Assembly: GCF_041146395.1 (NCBI RefSeq)
Contig: NW_027182952.1
Location: 93,501 to 157,500, forward strand
Direction of reading: 5' to 3'
Origin: Eulemur rufifrons
Lineage: Eukaryota; Chordata; Mammalia; Primates; Lemuridae
DNA: 64,000 nucleotides
Shown here piece after piece: positions 50,538 to 62,308 of this stretch (within the stretch, counting starts at the first letter, position 1; every line of letters starts with the position of its first letter). The notes beneath the pieces are model-generated. The model saw only the letters and a program-made list of their open reading frames with translations. It was not told the origin of the DNA and did not search any database. The position numbers were made by a program, and so were the translations under genes.

Positions 50538-51038
50538 GCCTGCAACACACATTCGCCCTTCTCATCTCTAGGGATAACAAAAACAGCCCATCGGATTTAC
50601 AGATGCCCTGCCCCCGGCCCCCACCACCCCACACAAAATAGTCTGCTCCAGCGACTCGTCCTTATGCTATCTGGTGAAAGATCATAAGCCTTTTAAAAAA
50701 CTGGAGATAGGATGGTAGAATTATACCTAAAAGACTGGCTTATTGCCAGATTCCCATACCAAGTATTGGCAACAGCAAGTGATGTAGGCCTCAGCATAGG
50801 TTTGTCCATGGCAGCCATCTTGGGTTTAAGGAGACACAGATGAACCTTATAACAATTATAATAAAAGGTGCTGCGAAAGCTGTTAAATAATTCTCATGGT
50901 AGTGGTTATTTCAAAAGCTCTGCGGCATACTTCTTTGAACTAGCCAGTTAACTGGGCCCACGCATAGTGCGGTGTAGAAAACTATGGTGGATTCCCAGCT
51001 GATGAAGCAAAGGATTCTTAAAGGAACAGGATGAACAT

Positions 51039-51073
51039 GCGGATCCTGTTTCATACTCTGAAACAGGATCTGC
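51039..51073. repeat. Monomer palindrome 2 (intermediate form)
   Basis: Arms 'gcggatcctgtttca' and 'tgaaacaggatctgc', one mismatch. The outer part ('aacat' left) resembles ST-I. Confidence 0.8.
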
Positions 51074-51561
51074 ACTTTTCACCTGCCAAACACATGCCCA
51101 CTTCTCCTCTCTGGGGATAATAAAAAGAAACCACAGAACTGGCGGAGGGCTTGCCGCACCAGCCCCCAGACCCCACATAAAAACTTCCCGTCCAGCGACT
51201 CCTTGTTATTCTAAATGCCAAAAGGTGCTCTGACTTTTAAAATAGTGGAGAAGGATGGTGAAATGATACTTAAAAGAATGTATTCTTTCCAGTCTCCAGT
51301 ACCAAGGATCGGCCACACAAAGTGAGCTCGGCCTCAGCATAGTTTTGTCCATGGCAGCCATCTCGAGACGAACCTTATGACAATTATGATGAAAGGTGCT
51401 GCAAAACCTGGCAAATAATTCTCAACGTAGTGGTTTTTTCAAAAGCTCTGTGGAATACTTCTTGGAACCCGGCAGTTTTCTGGGCCCACGCATAGAGGGG
51501 TCTAGAGAACCATGATGGATTCCCAGGTGATGAATCAAAGGATTCTTAAAGGAACAGGCTG

Positions 51562-51612
51562 AAAAGTGCGGATCCTGTTTCAGTCTGAGACTGAAACACT
51601 ATATGCACTTTT
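51562..51612. repeat. Monomer palindrome 3
   Basis: Perfect inner arms 'gtttcagtct' and 'agactgaaac' around a single g. The outer right arm has decayed ('actatatgcac'). Confidence 0.8.
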
Positions 51613-52107
51613 TGCCTGCAACACACATGCCCACTTCTCCTCTCTAGGGATAATAAAAACAATCAATCGGATTGACAGATGTCCTCCCCCGCCCCCCAAC
51701 ACTGTACACAAAAAGGTCCCCTCCAGCGACTCATCCTTATGCTATCTGGCGAAAGGTCCTCTGCGTTTTAAAATAATGAAGATAGGATGGTGGAATTATA
51801 CTTAAAATACTGGCCTTTTGCCAGACTCCCATACCAATTATTGGCAACAGGAAGTGACCTAGGTGTCAGCATAGGTTTGTCCGTGGCTGCCATCTAGGGT
51901 TTTAGGAAGCACAGATGAACCTTATCAAAATTATGGTAAAAGTGCTGGAAAAGCTGGCAAATAATTTCCATAGTAGTGGTTATTTCAAAAGCTCTGAGGA
52001 AAACTTCTTGGAACCAGGCAGTTTTCTGTGTGCACTAAAAGAGGGGTCTAGAGAACCATGGTGGATTCCCAGCTGATGAAGCAAAGGATTCTTAATGGAA
52101 CGGGGTG

Positions 52108-52158
52108 AAAAGTGCAGATCCTGTGTCTGTCTAAGACTGAAACAGGACGCACACTTTT
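52108..52158. repeat. Monomer palindrome 4
   Basis: Left 'aaaagtgcagatcctgtg', right 'aacaggacgcacactttt'; several mismatches but the fold is clear. Confidence 0.75.
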
Positions 52159-52659
52159 CACCTGCCACACACATGCCCACTTTTCCTCTCTGGGGATAAT
52201 AAAAACAAACCAGCGAACTGACAAAGGGCCTGCCCCCCTTCCACCCACGCAGATCCCCCCCAAAAAAATTCCCCTCCAGCTACTAATTATTATGCTAACT
52301 TGCAAAATTTCCCTGCATTTTTAAACAATGGAGAAAGGACGGTGGAGTGATACTTAGAAGAATGGCTTCTTGTCAGTCTCCACTAACAAAAATAGGCAAC
52401 ACCAAGTCAGCTACGCCTCAGCATAGTTATGCCCGTGGCAGCCATGTTGGGTTTAAGGAGGCACATACAAACTTTATCATAATTATGGTGAAACGTGCTG
52501 AAAACCCGGCAAATAATTCTCAACGTACTGTTTAATTCAAAAGCTCTGTGGCATACTTCTTGGAAGAAGCCAGTTACCTGGGCCCACGCATAGAGGGGTC
52601 TAGAGAACCATGGTGGATTCCAAGGTGATGAATCTAAGGATTCTTAAAGGAACAGGTTG

Positions 52660-52699
52660 AAAAGTGCAGATCCTGACTGAAACAGGATTCTGACTTTTT
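52660..52699. repeat. Monomer palindrome 5, shortened
   Basis: The centre is deleted: 'gatcctgactgaaacagg'. Only the outer arms remain. Confidence 0.65.
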
Positions 52700-53195
52700 G
52701 CCTGCAACACACATGCCCACTTCTCCTCTCTAGGGATAACAAAAACAACCCATCGGATTGACAGATGGCCTGCCCCCGCCCCCCACCACCCCACACTAAA
52801 TCGTGCCCTCCAGCGACTGATCCTTATGCTATCTGGCAATACGTCCTCTGCCTTTTAAAATAATGGAGATAGAATGGTGGAATTATACCTAAAAGACTGG
52901 CTTATTGCCAGACTCCCATACCAAGTATTCGCAACAGCAAGTCACCTAGGCCTCAGCACACGTTTGTCCCTGGCAGCCATCTTGGGTTTAAGGAGGCACA
53001 GATGAACCTTATCACAATTATGGTGAAAGGTGCTGCAAAAGCGGTCAAGTAATTCTCATGGTAGTGGTTACTTGAAAAGCTCTGCGGCATAATTCTTTGA
53101 ACTAGCCAGTTAACTGGGCCCACGCATAGAGCAGTCTAGAGGCCCATGGTGGATTCCCAGCTGATGAAGCAAGGGATTCTTAATGGAACGGGGTG

Positions 53196-53246
53196 AAAAG
53201 TGCGGTTTCTGTTTCAGTCTAAGACAGAAACGGGATCCGAACTTTT
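53196..53246. repeat. Monomer palindrome 6
   Basis: Left 'tttctgtttcagtct', right 'agacagaaacgggatcc'; a mixture of matches and changes. Confidence 0.75.
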
Positions 53247-53747
53247 CACCTGCCACACACATGCCCACTTCTCCGGTCTGGGGAAAATAAAAACAATCCA
53301 GCGAACTGACAGAGGGCCTGCGCCCCCCACCCACACCGACCCCACAAATAAAAATGTCCCCTCCAGCTACTAATTATTATGCTAACTTGCAAAGCTTTCC
53401 GTGCATTTTAAAATAATGGGGAAAGTATGGTGGAATGATACTTAAAAGAATGGCCTCCTTCCAGCCTCCAGTAACAAGTGTCGTGAAATCCAAGTGACCT
53501 AGGCCTCAGCATAGTTTTCTCCGTGGCAGCCATCTTGTGTTTAAGGAGGCACAGACGATCCTTATCACAATTATGGTGATATGTGCTGCAGAAACTGGCA
53601 AATAATTCTACACGTAGTGTTTATCTCAAAAGCTGTGCAGCATACATCTTGGTACAGGCCAGTTCATGGGCCCATGCATGGAGGGTTCTAAGGAACCATG
53701 GTGGATTCCCAGCTGATGAATCAAAGGATTTTTAATGGAACCAGCTG

Positions 53748-53796
53748 AAAAGTGCGGATACTGTTTCAGTCTAACTGAAACAGGATCCGCACATTT
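53748..53796. repeat. Monomer palindrome 7
   Basis: Left 'gcggatactgtttcagt', right 'actgaaacaggatccgc'; one mismatch in 17, centre 'cta'-like. Confidence 0.85.
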
Positions 53797-54292
53797 CACC
53801 TGCCACAAATATATCCACTTCCCTGTCTGGGCATAATAAACACAAACAACCAGACTGACAGAGGGACTGTCCCCCAAACCACCCCGATCCCACCCAAAAA
53901 CATCCCCTCCGTTGACTCATCCTTATGCTAACTGCCGAAAGTTGCTCACCTTTTAATATAAGGGAGAAAGGATGGTGCAATGATAATTAAAAGACTGGAT
54001 TCTTGTCAGACTCCCGTACCAAGTATTGGCAACACCAAGCGAGAGAACCCTCAGTATAGGTTTGTCCATGGAAGCCATCTAGGGTTTAAGGAAGCACAAA
54101 TGAACCTTATCAAAATTATGGTAAAAGTGCTGGAAAAGCTGGCAAATAATTTCCATGGTAGTGGTTATTTCAAATGCTCTGTGGCATACTTCTTTGAACT
54201 AGCCTGTTAAGTGGGCCCACACATAGTGGGGTGTAGAGAACTATGGTGGATTCCCAGCTGATGAAGCAAAGGATTCTTAAAGGAACAGGATG

Positions 54293-54343
54293 AAAAGTGC
54301 CGATCCTGTATCAGTCTAAGACTGAAACAGGATCCACACTTTT
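54293..54343. repeat. Monomer palindrome 8
   Basis: Left 'gatcctgtatcagtct', right 'agactgaaacaggatc'; one mismatch. Confidence 0.85.
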
Positions 54344-54839
54344 CACTTGCCACACACATGTCCACTTCTCCTCTCCGGGGATAATAAAAACAAACCACTG
54401 GACTGACAGAGGGCCTGGCTCTGCCTCTCCCACCCCACACAAAAACGTTTCCTCCAGCGACTCATCCTTAAGCTAAATGGCAATAGGTGCTCTGCCTTTT
54501 AAAATAGTTGTGAAAGGAAGGTGGAATGATACTTAAAGGAATGGCTTCTTGCCATGGACCAGTACCAATTATCGGCAACTCCAAGGGAGATTGGCCTAAC
54601 CGTAGTTTTTTCTGTGGAAGCCAGCTTGGGTTTCAGGATGCACTGCCTAACCTTTTCACAATCATTGTGAAAGTTGCTGCAAAAACTGGCAAATAATACT
54701 CAATGTAGTGGTTATTTCCAAAGCTCTGCGGCATACTTCTTGGAACTAGCCAGTTACCTGGGCCCACGCTCAGGGAGGTCTAGAGAACCATGGTGGATTC
54801 CCAACTGATGAATTAAAGGATTCCAAAAGGAATAGGCTC

Positions 54840-54884
54840 AAAAGCGGAGATACTGTTTCAGACTGAAACAGGATCCAAAGTTTT
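54840..54884. repeat. Monomer palindrome 9, shortened
   Basis: Left 'atactgtttca', right 'tgaaacaggat'; the centre has lost about 6 bases. Confidence 0.7.
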
Positions 54885-55381
54885 CACCTGCCACATACAT
54901 GCCCGCTTCTCCTCTCTGGGAATAATAAAAACAAACCACCGGACTGACAGAGGGCCTGCCCTCCCACACACACCCAACCCCACACAAAAAGCCGCTCCAG
55001 TGACTCATCTTTATGCTAACTGGCTAAAGGTGCACTGCCTTTTAAACTAATGGAGAAAAGACGGTGGAATTGTACTTAAAAAAAATGGCTTCTTGCCAGG
55101 CTCCAGTAAAATGTATCGGTACACCAAGGGAGCTAGGCCTCAGCATAGTTTTGTCCGTGGCAGCCTGCTTGGGTTTAAGGAGGCACAGATGAACCTTATC
55201 ACAATTATGGTCAAAGGTGCTGCAAAAACTGGCAAACAATTCTCAACGTAGTGGTTATTTCAAAAGCTCTACGGCATACATCTTGGAATAGCCAGTTACC
55301 TGGGCCCACACATAGAGGGGTCTCGACAGCCATGGTGGATTCCCAGCTGATGAATCAAAGGATTCGTAAAGGAACTGGCTG

Positions 55382-55432
55382 AAAAGTGCGGATCCTGTTT
55401 CAGTCTAAGACTGAAACAGGATCCATACTTTT
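55382..55432. repeat. Monomer palindrome 10
   Basis: Inner arms 'ggatcctgtttcagtct' and 'agactgaaacaggatcc' are perfect (17 bp) around a single a. The outer right arm is changed ('atactttt'). Confidence 0.9.
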
Positions 55433-55901
55433 CACCTGCCACACACATGCCCACCTCTCCTCTTTGGGCATAATAAAGACAAACCACCAGACAGACAGAG
55501 AGCCTTCCCCTCAACGCACCACCCGACCCCACTCAAAAACGTCCCCTCCAGCAACTCATTCTTATGATAACTGGAAAAAGGTGTTCTGCCTTTTAAAATG
55601 ATGGAGAAAGGATGGTGGAATGACTCTTAATAGCATGGCTTCTTGCCAGGCTCCAGTACCAACTATCGGCAACACCAAGTGAACTAGGCCTCAGCATAGT
55701 TTTGTCCGCCCCAGCCATCTTGGGTTGAAGGAGGCACGGACGAACCTTATCACAATTATGGTGAAAGGTGGTGCAAAAACTAGCAAATAATTCTCAACGT
55801 AGTGGTTATTTCAAAAGCTCTGTGGCATACTTCTTGGAACTAGCCAGTTACCTGGGCCCACGCATAGAGGTCTTTAAAGAACCATGGTGTATTCCCAGCT
55901 G

Positions 55902-55919
55902 ATGAATCAAACGATTCTT
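55902..55919. repeat. L1 target-site duplication, left
   Basis: 'atgaatcaaacgattctt' against 'atgaatcaaaggagtctt' at 62226-62243: 16 of 18 bases agree, consistent with an old duplication. Confidence 0.8.
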
Positions 55920-56230
55920 TTTTGTTTGTTTGTTTGTTTGTTAGCTCATTATGGGGGTACAAAAGATCAGGCTATATACATTCCCCATGCCTCCCCTTTC
56001 CCCCGATTCTGAGCTTCAATTTTGTCCATTCGCTAGTCAGTGCACATCACATTCATCATGTAGGTGTGCACCCCTCCTCTCCCCCACCCCATCCCCCCCA
56101 GTTAGAACTTGAAGGGTGTCCATTCCCCAGGCAGTGCACATCACATTCATCAAGTAGGTATACACCCATCCCTTCCACCCGGCCCCAACCTCTGTCCGAT
56201 ACCCAATTGGTGTTGTTCCCAAATGTGCAC
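55920..56230 (-). other. L1 3' UTR with G-rich tract and tail
   Basis: On the given strand it shows C-rich tracts ('cctctcccccaccccatccc' near 56078), which are G-rich on the L1 strand as in other L1 3' UTRs. The tail is 'ttttttgtttgtttgtttg'. A segment containing 'cagtgcacatcacattcatc' occurs twice (about 56039 and 56133), a short internal duplication. Confidence 0.8.
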
Positions 56231-59200
56231 TCAGGGAAACCAATTTGCTGGTGAGTACATGTGGTGCTTATTTTTCCATTCTTGGGATACTTCACTTAAT
56301 AGAATGGGATCCAGCTCTCTCCAGGAGAACCAAAGAGATGCCATATCGCCATTATTTCTAATAGCTGAGTAATATTCCATGGTATACATATACCACATTT
56401 TGCTAATCCATTCATGAATTGATGGGCATTTGGGTTGTTTCCACATCTTTGTGATTGTGAATTGTGCTGCTATAATCATTCAGGTGCAGGTGTCTTTTTT
56501 ATAGAATGACTTTTGTTCTTCTGGGTAGATGTCCAATAATGGAATTGCTGGATCGAATGGTAGGTCTACTTGAATCTGTTTAAGGTATCTCCACATTGCT
56601 TTCCACAGGGGCTGCACTAGTTTACAGTCCCACCAGCAGTGTATGAATGTACCTATCTCCCCACACCCACACCAACATGTATAGTTTTGGGACTTTTTGA
56701 TAAAGGCCATTCCCACTGGAGTTAAGTGATATCTCATTGTGGTTTTGATTTGCATTTCCCTGATGATTAGAGATGTTGAACACTTTTTCATATGTTTGTT
56801 AGCCATTTTTATATCTTCTTTTGAAAAATTTCTATTTATGTCCTTTGCCCACTTTTTGATAGGGTTGTTTGATTTTTTCTTACTGATTTTCCTGAGTTCT
56901 AAATAGATTCTTGTTATCAGTCCTTTATCTGATGTGTAGTATGCGAAAATTTTTTCCCATTCTGTAGGTTGTCCATTTACTCTCGTGACTGTTTCTTTGG
57001 CTGTGCAGAAGCTTTTTAATTTGATCAGGTCCCATTTATTTATTTTTGTTGTTGCTGTGATTGCTTTAGGGGTCTTCTTCATAAATTCTTTGCCTAGGCC
57101 AATGTCTGTAAGAGTCTTTCCTACATTTTCTTCTAGAATTCTAATAGTTTCTGACCTTAGGTTTAAGTCTGTTAACCACTGTGATTTGATTTTTGTGAGG
57201 GGTGAGAGTTATGTGTCCTGTTTTAGTCTTCTACATGTGGACATCCAGTTTTCCCAGCACCATTTATTAAATAAGGAATGTTTTCCCCAGAGTATGTTTT
57301 TGTCTGCTTTGTCAAAGATTAGATGGCTATATGAGGATGGTTTTATATTGGGATTTTCTGTTCTGTTCCACTGGTCTGTGTCCCTGCACTTGTGCCAGTA
57401 CCAGGCTGTTTTAAGAACCACAGCCTTGTAGTATAGTTTGAAGTCTGGCAAATTAATACTTCCCATTTTGTTTTTGTTGTTTAAGATTGCTTTTGCTAAA
57501 CGGGGTCTTCCCTGGTTCCATACAAAGCGTAAAATTATTTTTCCTATGTCTGTGAAAAAAGATGTTGGTAATTTAATAAGGATTGCATTGAATCTGTAGA
57601 TAACTTTGGGCAGTATAGACATTTTAACAATGTTGATTCTACTGATCCATGAGCATGGTATGGTTTTCCACCTATTTACATGTTCTGCAATTTCCTTCCT
57701 CAGTGTTTCATAGTTCTCCCTATAGAGGTCCTTTACCTCCTTAGTTAAATAAATTCCTAGGTATTTTATTTTCTTTGTTGCTATTTTGAAGGGTATTGAG
57801 TCCTTAATTTGGTTTTCCATTTGACTGTTATTGGCATATATGAATGCCTCTGATTTGTGTGTATTGATTTTGTATCCTGAGACTTTACTGAATTCATTGA
57901 TCAATTCCAGGAGTCTCTTGGTTGAAACCTTGGGGTTTTATAGATATAACATCATATCATGAGCAAAGAGTGAGAGTTTGATCTCTTCTGTCCCTATTTC
58001 AACTCCCTTGATTCTGCTCTCTTGCCTGATAGCTCTTGCAAGGACTTCCAATACTATGTAGAAAAGTAATGGGGACAGTGGTAAGCCTTGTCTGGTTCCA
58101 GTTTGAAGTGGGAATGCTTTCAGTTTTTCCCCATTCAGTATGATGTTGGCTGAGGGTTTGTCGTATATGGCTTGTATCATTTTTATATAGGCCCCATCTA
58201 TGCCTATTTTGTTAAGTGTTCTTATCAAAGAAGGGTGTTGAATTTTGTCAAATGCTTTCTCTGCATCTATTGAGAGGATCATCTGATCTTTATTTTTGCT
58301 TCTATTTATGTGATGAATTACATTCCCATATGTCAAACCATCCCTGCATCTCTGGGATGAAGCCCACTTGGTCGTGATGGATTATTTTTTTGATAAGCAC
58401 TTGGATTCGATTTGTTAGAATTTTATTGAGAATTTTTGCATCTATATTCATAAGAGAAATTGGTCTATAGTTCTCTGTTTTAGTTGCATCCTTTCCTGGA
58501 TTTGGTATCAGGATTATGTTGGCTTGGTAAAAAGTGTTGGGGAGAATCCCATCCTTCTCTATATTGGAGAATAGTTTATGTACGATGGGCACCAGTTCTT
58601 CTTTGTAGGTATGGTAGAATTCAGGTGTGAACCCATCTGGTCCAGGGCTTTTCTTTTTGGGAAGGTTTTTTATTGCTGTTTCAATTTCAGATCTAGATAT
58701 CGGTCTATTCAGGAATTCTATTTCTTCCTGGTTGAGCCTGGGAAGGCTGTGTGTTTATAAGAATTTGTCCATTTCCTCCAGGTTTTCTAATTTGTGTGCA
58801 TAAAGATTTTTGTAGAATTCATAGATGATATCATGTATCTCTGTGGCATCAGTCGTGATTACTCCTTTCGTGTTCCTGATCGAGGTTATAAGAGATTTTT
58901 CTTTTCTGCTCTTGGTTAGTTTAGCCAGAAGTGTGTCAATTTTGTTTATTTTTTCAAAGAACCAACTTTTGGTTTTATTAATCTCCGTTATGGTTTGGTT
59001 TAATCTCCCTTATGCTCCCTTATGGTCCTTTTCATTTAGTTCTGATTTAATCTTAATAATTTCCTTCTGCTGGGTTTGGGTTTGGTCTCTTATTTCTTCT
59101 CCAGCTCTTTGAGTCTATTCATTAGATTGTCTATTTGTAAGTTTTCTGTCTTTTTGGTATAGGCATTTATGGAAATAAATTTTCCTCTCAGGACTGCTTT

Positions 59201-60119
59201 AGCTGTGTCCCACAGATTTTGATAAGTTGTATCTCCTTTGTCGTTTAATTCAAAGAATCTTTTGATTTCTGACTTGATTTCTTCATTTATAAAATGATTG
59301 TTCAGGAGAAGGTTATTTAGCTTCCATGACTTTGAGTAGAAATGAGGATTTCTGTTAGGGTTCATTGTTACTTTTATTCCACTGTGATCCGAGAAGCTGC
59401 ATGGTATTATTTCTATATTTTTAAATTTTTTAAGACATTCTTTATGTCCTAAGATATGGTCAATCTTGGAGAATGTCCCATGAGCTGATGAGAAGAACTT
59501 ATATTCAGTGGTATTTGGGTAGAATGTCCTGTAGATGTCAGTCAGGCCCATTTGTTCTAGCATTCTATTTACGTCCAATATTTCTTTGTTTATTTTTTGT
59601 TTGGAGGATCTGTCTTGAACTGTCAGTGGCGTGTTAAAATCTCTGGCTACTAAAGTGTTGTTATCTATCATTTGGTTCAGATCAAGTAGGGTTTGCTTTA
59701 TGAATCTGGGTGCACCTAGATCGGGTGCATATATGTTAAGCATAGTTATGTCTTCTTGTTGAATTGTACCCTTCACCAGTATATAGTAACCATCTTTGTC
59801 TTTCTTTACTTTTGTTGATTTAAAAACTACGTTATCGGAGATTAGAACTGCCACGCCAGCTTTCTTTTGGGTTCCATTTGCTTGGAATATTGATTTCCAC
59901 CCTTTTATTTTCAGTCTAAATGCATCCTTGCAGGTTAGATGAGTTTCCTGAAGACAGCAGATACTTGGCTTATATCTTTTTTATCCATTGGGCCAGTCCA
60001 TGTCTCTTGAGTGGGGAATTCAATCCATTCACATTTAATGAGAGAACTGATAAGCGAGACAGATTGCTGTTCCTCATGTTGGGTTGAATTTCATTGATCT
60101 GTTTTCTCTCTTGAGCCAT
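56231..60119 (-). pseudogene. L1 ORF2: endonuclease and reverse transcriptase, broken
   Basis: ORF2 starts with ATG at 60117-60119 (M-A-Q-E-R-K) and would end at the TGA near 56231, about 1290 codons in the intact form. The endonuclease has N-V-N-G-L-N-S-P near the start, R-D-F-N-T-P-L and the S-D-H catalytic triplet (S-F-S-D-H-S-G). The reverse transcriptase shows Y-R-P-I-S-L-M-N and [10 protein letters not shown]. The catalytic F-A-D-D box has become F-A-H-D at 57956-57967. The C-terminus has a Cys-rich C-x3-C...H...C segment. A stop occurs about 50 codons in and further shifts or stops lie near 59850, 59090, 58590, 58320, 57920 and 57090. It cannot support retrotransposition. Confidence 0.93.
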
Positions 60120-60158
60120 TATGATAACTGTGTTTTCATATTTATCTCTTGATTAGTG

Positions 60159-61109
60159 TTACATTCGAGGGTCCTTCTTGTGCTGGACCACGTGTAACTC
60201 TGTTTTGAATACTTCTTGGAAAGCTGCTCTTGTCTTGGTGAATTCTCTGAGTTTTTGTTTATCTGAGAATGTCTTAATTTCACCTTCATATATAAAACTG
60301 AGCTTATCTGGGTACAGGATTCTAGGCTGGGCATTATTCTGTTTCAGAAGAGTGAGAATGGGGCTCCAATCTCTTCTTGCTTGTAAGGTTTCAGTTGAGA
60401 AATCTGGCGTGATTCGGATGGGCTTTCCTTTGTATGTTACTTGTTTCTTTCTCCTTACAGATTGAAGAAGGGCCTCGTTAGTGGATATTTTGGTCAGTCT
60501 GATAACTACATGACGTGGTGTCTTCCTATTTGGTATGAATCTCTCAGAGGTTCTTTGAGCTTCTTGAACCTGTGTATCTAGAGATTTGGCAAGGCCTGGG
60601 AAATTTTCCTCAATTATATCTTCAGATACTTTATTCAACCCTTGCTTATTGTCTTCTTCACCCTCAGGAATGCCGATAACTCTCACGTTAGGCTTCTTCA
60701 CATAATCCCACATTTCTTGTAGACTATGATTATTTCTCATGTTTCTTTGTTTTAACTCTGTGACTGCCTTATTTAATTGGAAAGTGTTATCTTCGATCTC
60801 TGAGATTCTTTCTTCTGTTTGATCTACCCTGCTCTTGAGACTTTCCACTGTGTTTTGTAGCTCCTTGAATAAATTTTTCATTTCCAGGAGTTCAGTTTGA
60901 TTTTTCTTCAGTATTTCAATTTCTTTGGTGAATTTTTCTTCCAAGTCCTGGATCTTTTTTGTGGTTTCTTTGTGTTGATTATCCATTTTTTCTTGCATAA
61001 TGTTCAGCGTATTTATGATCCATGTTTGAAATTCTTCCTGTGACATGTTGCTATTTGGAATCTAGTTTGTGTTAATTGGTGGAGAACTAGTAATCCTCTT
61101 TGAGGGCAT
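60159..61109 (-). pseudogene. L1 ORF1 (RNA-binding chaperone), nearly intact
   Basis: A 295-codon open frame runs from ATG 61046 to 60159. It has a long coiled coil (about residues 15-105, heptads such as L-E-E-K-F-T-K-E-I), then a central RNA-recognition domain with R-V-I-G-I-P-E-G-E, and a C-terminal domain with L-Q-A-R-R-D-W-S-P. This is the trimeric nucleic-acid chaperone of L1. The same frame extends upstream to an ATG at 61109 (M-P-S-K-R-I-T), but a TAG at 61062-61064 now separates the two. The original protein was probably 316 codons. Downstream it is 38 bp from ORF2. Confidence 0.9.
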
Positions 61110-62225
61110 GGTTTCAGCTTGATTCTTTATACTCCTAGAGTTCCTTCGCTGAGCCCTTCCCATCTGAATGAATCCTTAAGATCCCTTCTTTCAGCTTTAG
61201 TCTGGATAGGGGCACACTGTGAGTGCCAGGTAAGCTGCCTCCTCTGTCACTAGGGGGAGCCCTTCACATATTGTTCAGGATTTTGCTAGCTCCGCTGGGG
61301 GGGCTGCCCCTCTTCCTCTCCCGAGGTGGCTTCTGTCTCTCTCTGTGAGAAAGACAGTGGATAGGGAGAGTGGAGCGGTGCCCTCATTCGCCCAACGCCC
61401 CAGCCACTGCAGTTCCCGCGGGCGATGGTCTGCCCCACCCCAATGTCTGCAAGGTCCACGCTCTACTCTCTCGTGACTGGGGAACCACTCAGTGTTCACA
61501 CAAAGGTGGAGCTCCTAGTCAGGGTCCGTGGACTAGGGAAGGGAGCCGCCCAGGGAGCCGCCCGGTACCCAATCGCTCCTCAGCGTTTAGGCTGTGGACC
61601 CCGACAATGGCGGCCGCCCGTCTGCAGATCACTGTCACTGGGGTTGAATGCTCAGGGACCGGCAGAGGCCAGAGGAGCCGGGGACCGGGAGAATCCAGCC
61701 GCCCACCTATACGAGGCAGTTTGGCATCTGCTAGAGCCGGGACCAAAGCAGCCCCACCGCCCGCGTATAGGAGACAGTTGCTAGGTGCGTCAGCTGCGCA
61801 CAGCACTCCAGGGTCCAAAATGCCTCCTGCCAATGTCTCCTCTCTGCAGAGCCCCACATCTCCCGTGGCGATTCTGCACCGACTTCAGGCAGATCCTCAA
61901 TTGAGTGGGTGTGGAGGTCAGAGGGGGAACAAGATGCTTTCCTGTGGGGCTGAACCCACCCCACTCTCTGGTGAGGTGGGTACAGCTGTCGCGTGCTCCC
62001 TTCTCTATTGGCCATCCCGCACTCTCCAGATTTTGGTGATTTATTTCCCTAATCACCTCAGTCTTTTCTTGCTCTCTCTCTCTGTCCCACGCTGATTCTC
62101 CATGGATTCACACCACCGTTCTTGTGGGGAAGTGAACCTCTAGGGTTGTGGGCAGTGGGAGACCCATGCCTTCCACTCCAGGAGCACGAATCCAGGAGGT
62201 CACCACCATTCCACCATCATTGAGA
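61110..62225 (-). promoter_or_regulatory. L1 5' UTR, GC- and CpG-rich
   Basis: About 1.1 kb between the L1 5' end and ORF1. It is far richer in G, C and CpG than anything else in the window ('ccgggaccaaag', 'gcggccgcccg'). In L1 this region holds the internal polymerase II promoter. On the opposite (+) strand it happens to be open for 241 codons (61370-62095), which I do not treat as a gene. Confidence 0.8.
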
Positions 62226-62243
62226 ATGAATCAAAGGAGTCTT
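62226..62243. repeat. L1 target-site duplication, right
   Basis: Partner of 55902-55919, 16 of 18 bases identical. Confidence 0.8.
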
Positions 62244-62257
62244 AAAGGAACGTGCTG

Positions 62258-62308
62258 AAAAGTGCGGATCCTGTTTCAGTCTAAGTCTGAAACAGGATCT
62301 GCACTTTT
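62258..62308. repeat. Monomer palindrome 11
   Basis: Arms 'aaaagtgcggatcctgttt' and 'aaacaggatctgcactttt', one mismatch in 19, centre 'cagtctaagtctg'. Confidence 0.92.

Larger units (their letters stand above)
50441..55919. repeat. ST-II diverged satellite block (~10 monomers)
   Basis: Same unit length, order and orientation as ST-I, but with fixed differences: 'tccagcgactcatccttatg', 'aaaggtgctctgcctttt', 'agtaccaagtatcggcaac', 'ttaaggaggcacagatgaac', 'gtggttatttcaaaagctc', 'ggtctagagaaccatgg'. Each unit has a long palindrome centred on 'cagtctaagactg'. The monomers differ from each other far more than ST-I units do. Two stretches (about 52.19-52.62 and 53.27-53.42 kb) revert to ST-I sequence. 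Confidence 0.92.
55920..62225 (-). mobile_element. Full-length LINE-1, inactive (~6.3 kb)
   Basis: Minus-oriented L1 with every part in order: 5' UTR (right), ORF1, 38-bp gap, ORF2, 3' UTR and an A-rich tail seen as T and 'tttg' repeats at the left. Its length equals that of a complete mammalian L1. It is flanked by an 18-bp imperfect duplication. Stops and frameshifts in ORF2, a stop in the ORF1 N-terminus and a changed RT active site make it dead. It inserted in ST-II satellite and has no satellite inside it. Confidence 0.95.

Noticed and set aside
55922..56254. 110-codon + strand frame at the L1 3' end
   Set aside because: It is antisense to the L1 3' UTR, low in complexity (proline and serine from C-rich tracts) and includes an internal duplication.
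56985..57431. 148-codon + strand frame
   Set aside because: It is the antisense shadow of L1 ORF2.
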